NCBI RefSeq assembly: GCF_003576595.1
Contig: NZ_NQOU01000002.1
Span: 558,001 to 622,000 of the forward strand
DNA: 64,000 nucleotides
Origin: Neopusillimonas maritima
Lineage (GTDB): Bacteria > Pseudomonadota > Gammaproteobacteria > Burkholderiales > Burkholderiaceae_B
Reading direction: 5' to 3'
The notes under the pieces were generated by a model, which was not told the DNA's origin, did not search any database, and saw nothing but the letters and a program-made list of their open reading frames with translations. Within the stretch, counting starts at the first letter, position 1. Each line of letters opens with the position of its first letter. Positions 62,371 through 64,000 of the stretch are shown here, one piece after another. Position numbers and translations under genes: made by a program.

Positions 62371-63321
62371 CTATAACGCGCCGCCGCAGCTACTTCCCTG
62401 GCCCGCCGTACACCCGTAACAATGATCGGCCACACAAATAGCGTTGCCGTTCAAATCGGTTTCAAGCATGTCGCGTAAATGGCGCTGCGCCCCCGGCACA
62501 GGCAGCGACAATTGCTGATTGAAATCGCAGTCGTACAAAAAGCCTTGCCAATCCACGCTGACCGTTGAGCGGCACATAACGCTTTCCAGGTTCTGCGCCT
62601 GGTAATTATCTTTCAGCAATTGCATGTAATTGCGAAAAGTGCCTTTTGAGATCAACATGGATCCAAATCGTTTAATGGGCATGTTGGCTAATGTGAAGAG
62701 GCTGTTAAACACAATACCGAAATGCGCATTCAGTTCGCGCTTGTAGTCGGCTTCCAACGCTTGCTGACTCGGCGGTAGTTGCGGCCCCTGCGGGTTATAT
62801 ACCAGGTTCAGCACCTTGCCACTATCGGGGCGCCCGTAACCCAAAGCATTCAGTTTTTGCAAAGCGGCAATGCTTTTTTCAAACACGCCATCGCCCCGTT
62901 GCTTGTCGACATTTTCAAGCGAGTAACAGGGCAGCGAGGCTACGATTTCTACATTATGTTCGGCCAAAAACGCGGCCAAATCTTCCTGCCCGGGCTCGAA
63001 CAAAATGGTGAGATTACAGCGATCAATCACTTTTACGCCTATGCGTGAAGCCGCACGCACCAGACGCCGAAACTGCGTGTGCAGTTCCGGTGCGCCGCCG
63101 GTTAAATCCAGCGTTTTAATACCCCGTGCAGACAGCACCAGTGGAATTAAATCCAGGGTCTGCTCATCCATCATCTCCCAACGGTTCGGCCCTGCGTTCA
63201 CATGGCAATGTACGCAACTTTGATTGCATTTGTAGCCCAGGTTCACCTGCAGGGTCTCAACGGTTTGCCGTTCAATAGCGGGGAAATCGGTGGCCTTCAA
63301 TAACGTGATGGTTTCATGCAT
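62371..63321 (-). CDS. arsS: Radical SAM protein ArsS (arsenosugar biosynthesis family)
   Basis: I chose ATG 63321 (GGAGAG upstream), giving 316 residues starting MHETITLLKATDFPAIERQT. The radical SAM cluster motif is C-x3-C-x2-C in YKCNQSCVHCHVNAGP. GIKTLDLTGGAPELHTQFRR is the SAM-binding strand. The C-terminal cysteine-rich end VADHCYGCTAGQGSSCGGAL is the hallmark of the ArsS family, which is linked to making dimethylarsenoribosides. The start overlaps the upstream anti-sigma-like gene by 8 bases. No arsM methyltransferase is visible in the window. Confidence 0.93.
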   Translation of the reverse strand: MHETITLLKATDFPAIERQTVETLQVNLGYKCNQSCVHCHVNAGPNRWEMMDEQTLDLIPLVLSARGIKTLDLTGGAPELHTQFRRLVRAASRIGVKVIDRCNLTILFEPGQEDLAAFLAEHNVEIVASLPCYSLENVDKQRGDGVFEKSIAALQKLNALGYGRPDSGKVLNLVYNPQGPQLPPSQQALEADYKRELNAHFGIVFNSLFTLANMPIKRFGSMLISKGTFRNYMQLLKDNYQAQNLESVMCRSTVSVDWQGFLYDCDFNQQLSLPVPGAQRHLRDMLETDLNGNAICVADHCYGCTAGQGSSCGGAL

Positions 63322-63535
63322 TGCGCTCTCCGTTACTGCTTTGTTCTTCCTGGGTGGGCACTTCGCCGTCGGCATAGCGACTCGAGGCCTCGCGTAATAC
63401 TTTCATTTGCCGGCCAAAATTTCGGCGCCCGGAACACATCATGACATGAATCTTCAAATTCATACGATCAGACAATGATAGTTCCCGATCCAATGACTCC
63501 GATAGCAATTGGGTCACCCCCCGACAATTCAACAT
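63314..63535 (-). CDS. Small anti-sigma-like zinc-finger protein, zinc ligand apparently lost
   Basis: The 73-residue protein resembles short zf-HC2 anti-sigma proteins: MLNCRGVTQLLSESLDRELS, then DRMNLKIHVMMCSGRRNFGR. These usually bind zinc through His-x3-Cys-x2-Cys. Here His30-x3-Cys34 is present but the next ligand position is Arg37 instead of Cys, so zinc binding may be impaired. It overlaps arsS downstream and a short ECF sigma-like fragment upstream, suggesting an ancestral sigma/anti-sigma/arsS operon. Confidence 0.7.
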   Translation of the reverse strand: MLNCRGVTQLLSESLDRELSLSDRMNLKIHVMMCSGRRNFGRQMKVLREASSRYADGEVPTQEEQSSNGERNA

Positions 63536-63663
63536 GGCTTTTCACCTTCCAAAAACCAAGTGTTCTCCAAACACTCGCGCATGGTAAATACGCGCGCCTG
63601 CTGATCGGGCAGGCCGCGTAAAAAAACCGGGTCGGCTAGGTCGGCTCGGGAGTCTGAGTTCAT
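63529..63663 (-). pseudogene. 44-codon remnant of an ECF sigma factor
   Basis: The frame from ATG 63663 reads MNSDSRADLADPVFLRGLPD, then QQARVFTMRECLENTWFLEG and EKPC. The first part resembles the start of sigma region 4 (LPxxQARVFxMRE). The second resembles the extreme C-terminus of the same proteins (RECLExxWF...GEKPC). The helix-turn-helix between them is missing, as if removed by an in-frame deletion. The stop overlaps the start of the anti-sigma-like gene (ATGTTGA). A TAA lies in frame shortly upstream, so regions 2-3 are gone as well. Confidence 0.55.
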
Positions 63664-63733
63664 TGGTTTGGCGTGCGTATGTATTTATTCATTTTGGTTA
63701 GTCGACGCTACGCCCCCAATTCTTACAGTCTGG

Positions 63734-64000
63734 CTAATGCTCAACGCTTTCCGGCTCATACACCGTGACACGGTCGCGGCCTGCAGATTTCGACTCGTAG
63801 GCGGCCTGATCTGCCTGTCGCATGAGCAAGTCGCCGTCCTGTGGACGATCAGGCTCAAAATAGGCAACGCCCAAACTACCACTTACGCAGGCCTGACCCT
63901 GCGCCAAAACAATCGGCTCACGCACAGCATCAAGGATGCGATCAAAAATCGATTCGTCTTCGGAGTGGCAAATAACCAGCGCGTACTCGTCGCCCCCCAG
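63734..64000 (-). CDS. GGDEF-domain protein, N-terminal part outside the window
   Basis: The open frame continues through the right edge; 88 codons are visible before the TAG stop at 63734. It begins LGGDEYALVICHSEDESIFD, matching the GGDEF active-site loop with Tyr at the fifth position, and continues with GSLGVAYFEPDRPQDGDLLM and RQADQAAYESKSAGRDRVTV, the usual end of a diguanylate cyclase domain. It may make cyclic di-GMP, though activity with GGDEY is uncertain. No RxxD inhibitory site can be judged because the preceding part is cut off. Confidence 0.88.
   Translation of the reverse strand: MGGDEYALVICHSEDESIFDRILDAVREPIVLAQGQACVSGSLGVAYFEPDRPQDGDLLMRQADQAAYESKSAGRDRVTVYEPESVEH

Overview
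The window looks like chromosomal DNA from a GC-rich betaproteobacterium, probably Burkholderiales and most like the Alcaligenaceae. That view rests on the many branched-chain-amino-acid-type ABC transporters with dedicated binding proteins, the CaiB-type CoA transferase, IclR and TetR regulators beside catabolic operons, and an RhlE helicase. It is inferred from gene content, not from a phylogenetic marker. I saw no rRNA, tRNA, CRISPR array or transposase.

Layout. 1-3.5 kb: a cut-off alpha/beta hydrolase facing a TetR regulator, then an orphan ribbon-helix-helix protein behind a 35-bp palindrome and a hipBA module. 3.5-10.8 kb: a minus-strand operon with a PuuE-like deacetylase, a complete Liv-type importer and an asparaginase, divergent from an IclR regulator. 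10.8-13.3 kb: rfbB, a remnant of a chemotaxis receptor and a HigBA-like toxin-antitoxin pair. 13.3-16.3 kb: a Rieske oxygenase and a TIM-barrel protein, divergent from a TetR regulator. 16.3-18 kb: a second hipBA. 18-33.4 kb: a catabolic island. 33.4-36.5 kb: TPM and LemA proteins and a DEAD-box helicase. 36.6-60.1 kb: a large hybrid sensor kinase followed by a type I secretion operon with a TolC-like channel, a 5247-residue adhesin, an ABC ATPase and a membrane fusion protein. 60.1-64 kb: a DedA-oxidoreductase fusion, arsS, a degenerate anti-sigma-like gene with an ECF sigma remnant, and the cut-off end of a GGDEF gene.

The most interesting metabolism is the 18-33.4 kb island. It combines a 6-hydroxynicotinate reductase homologue, an enamidase-like amidohydrolase, two DUF1185 ('amino acid synthesis') paralogues, a UPF0280 protein and a CaiB-type CoA transferase. 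A second transcription unit carries an amide/urea-type ABC importer flanked by two isochorismatase-fold hydrolases. A 7Fe ferredoxin and a semialdehyde-type dehydrogenase diverge from it. The known reductase of this family takes electrons from ferredoxin, so the island reads as a reductive N-heterocycle pathway: import, ring reduction, hydrolytic ring opening, aldehyde oxidation and CoA activation. The substrate is not proven. Two paralogous TetR regulators, one here and one beside the Rieske oxygenase, have related operator-like motifs built on CACTACAT, which suggests one connected regulon.

The adhesin carries about 39 Calx-beta-like repeats, a short RTX block and a C-terminal secretion region. 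Its secretion genes follow directly. The ABC ATPase has unusual nucleotide-binding motifs.
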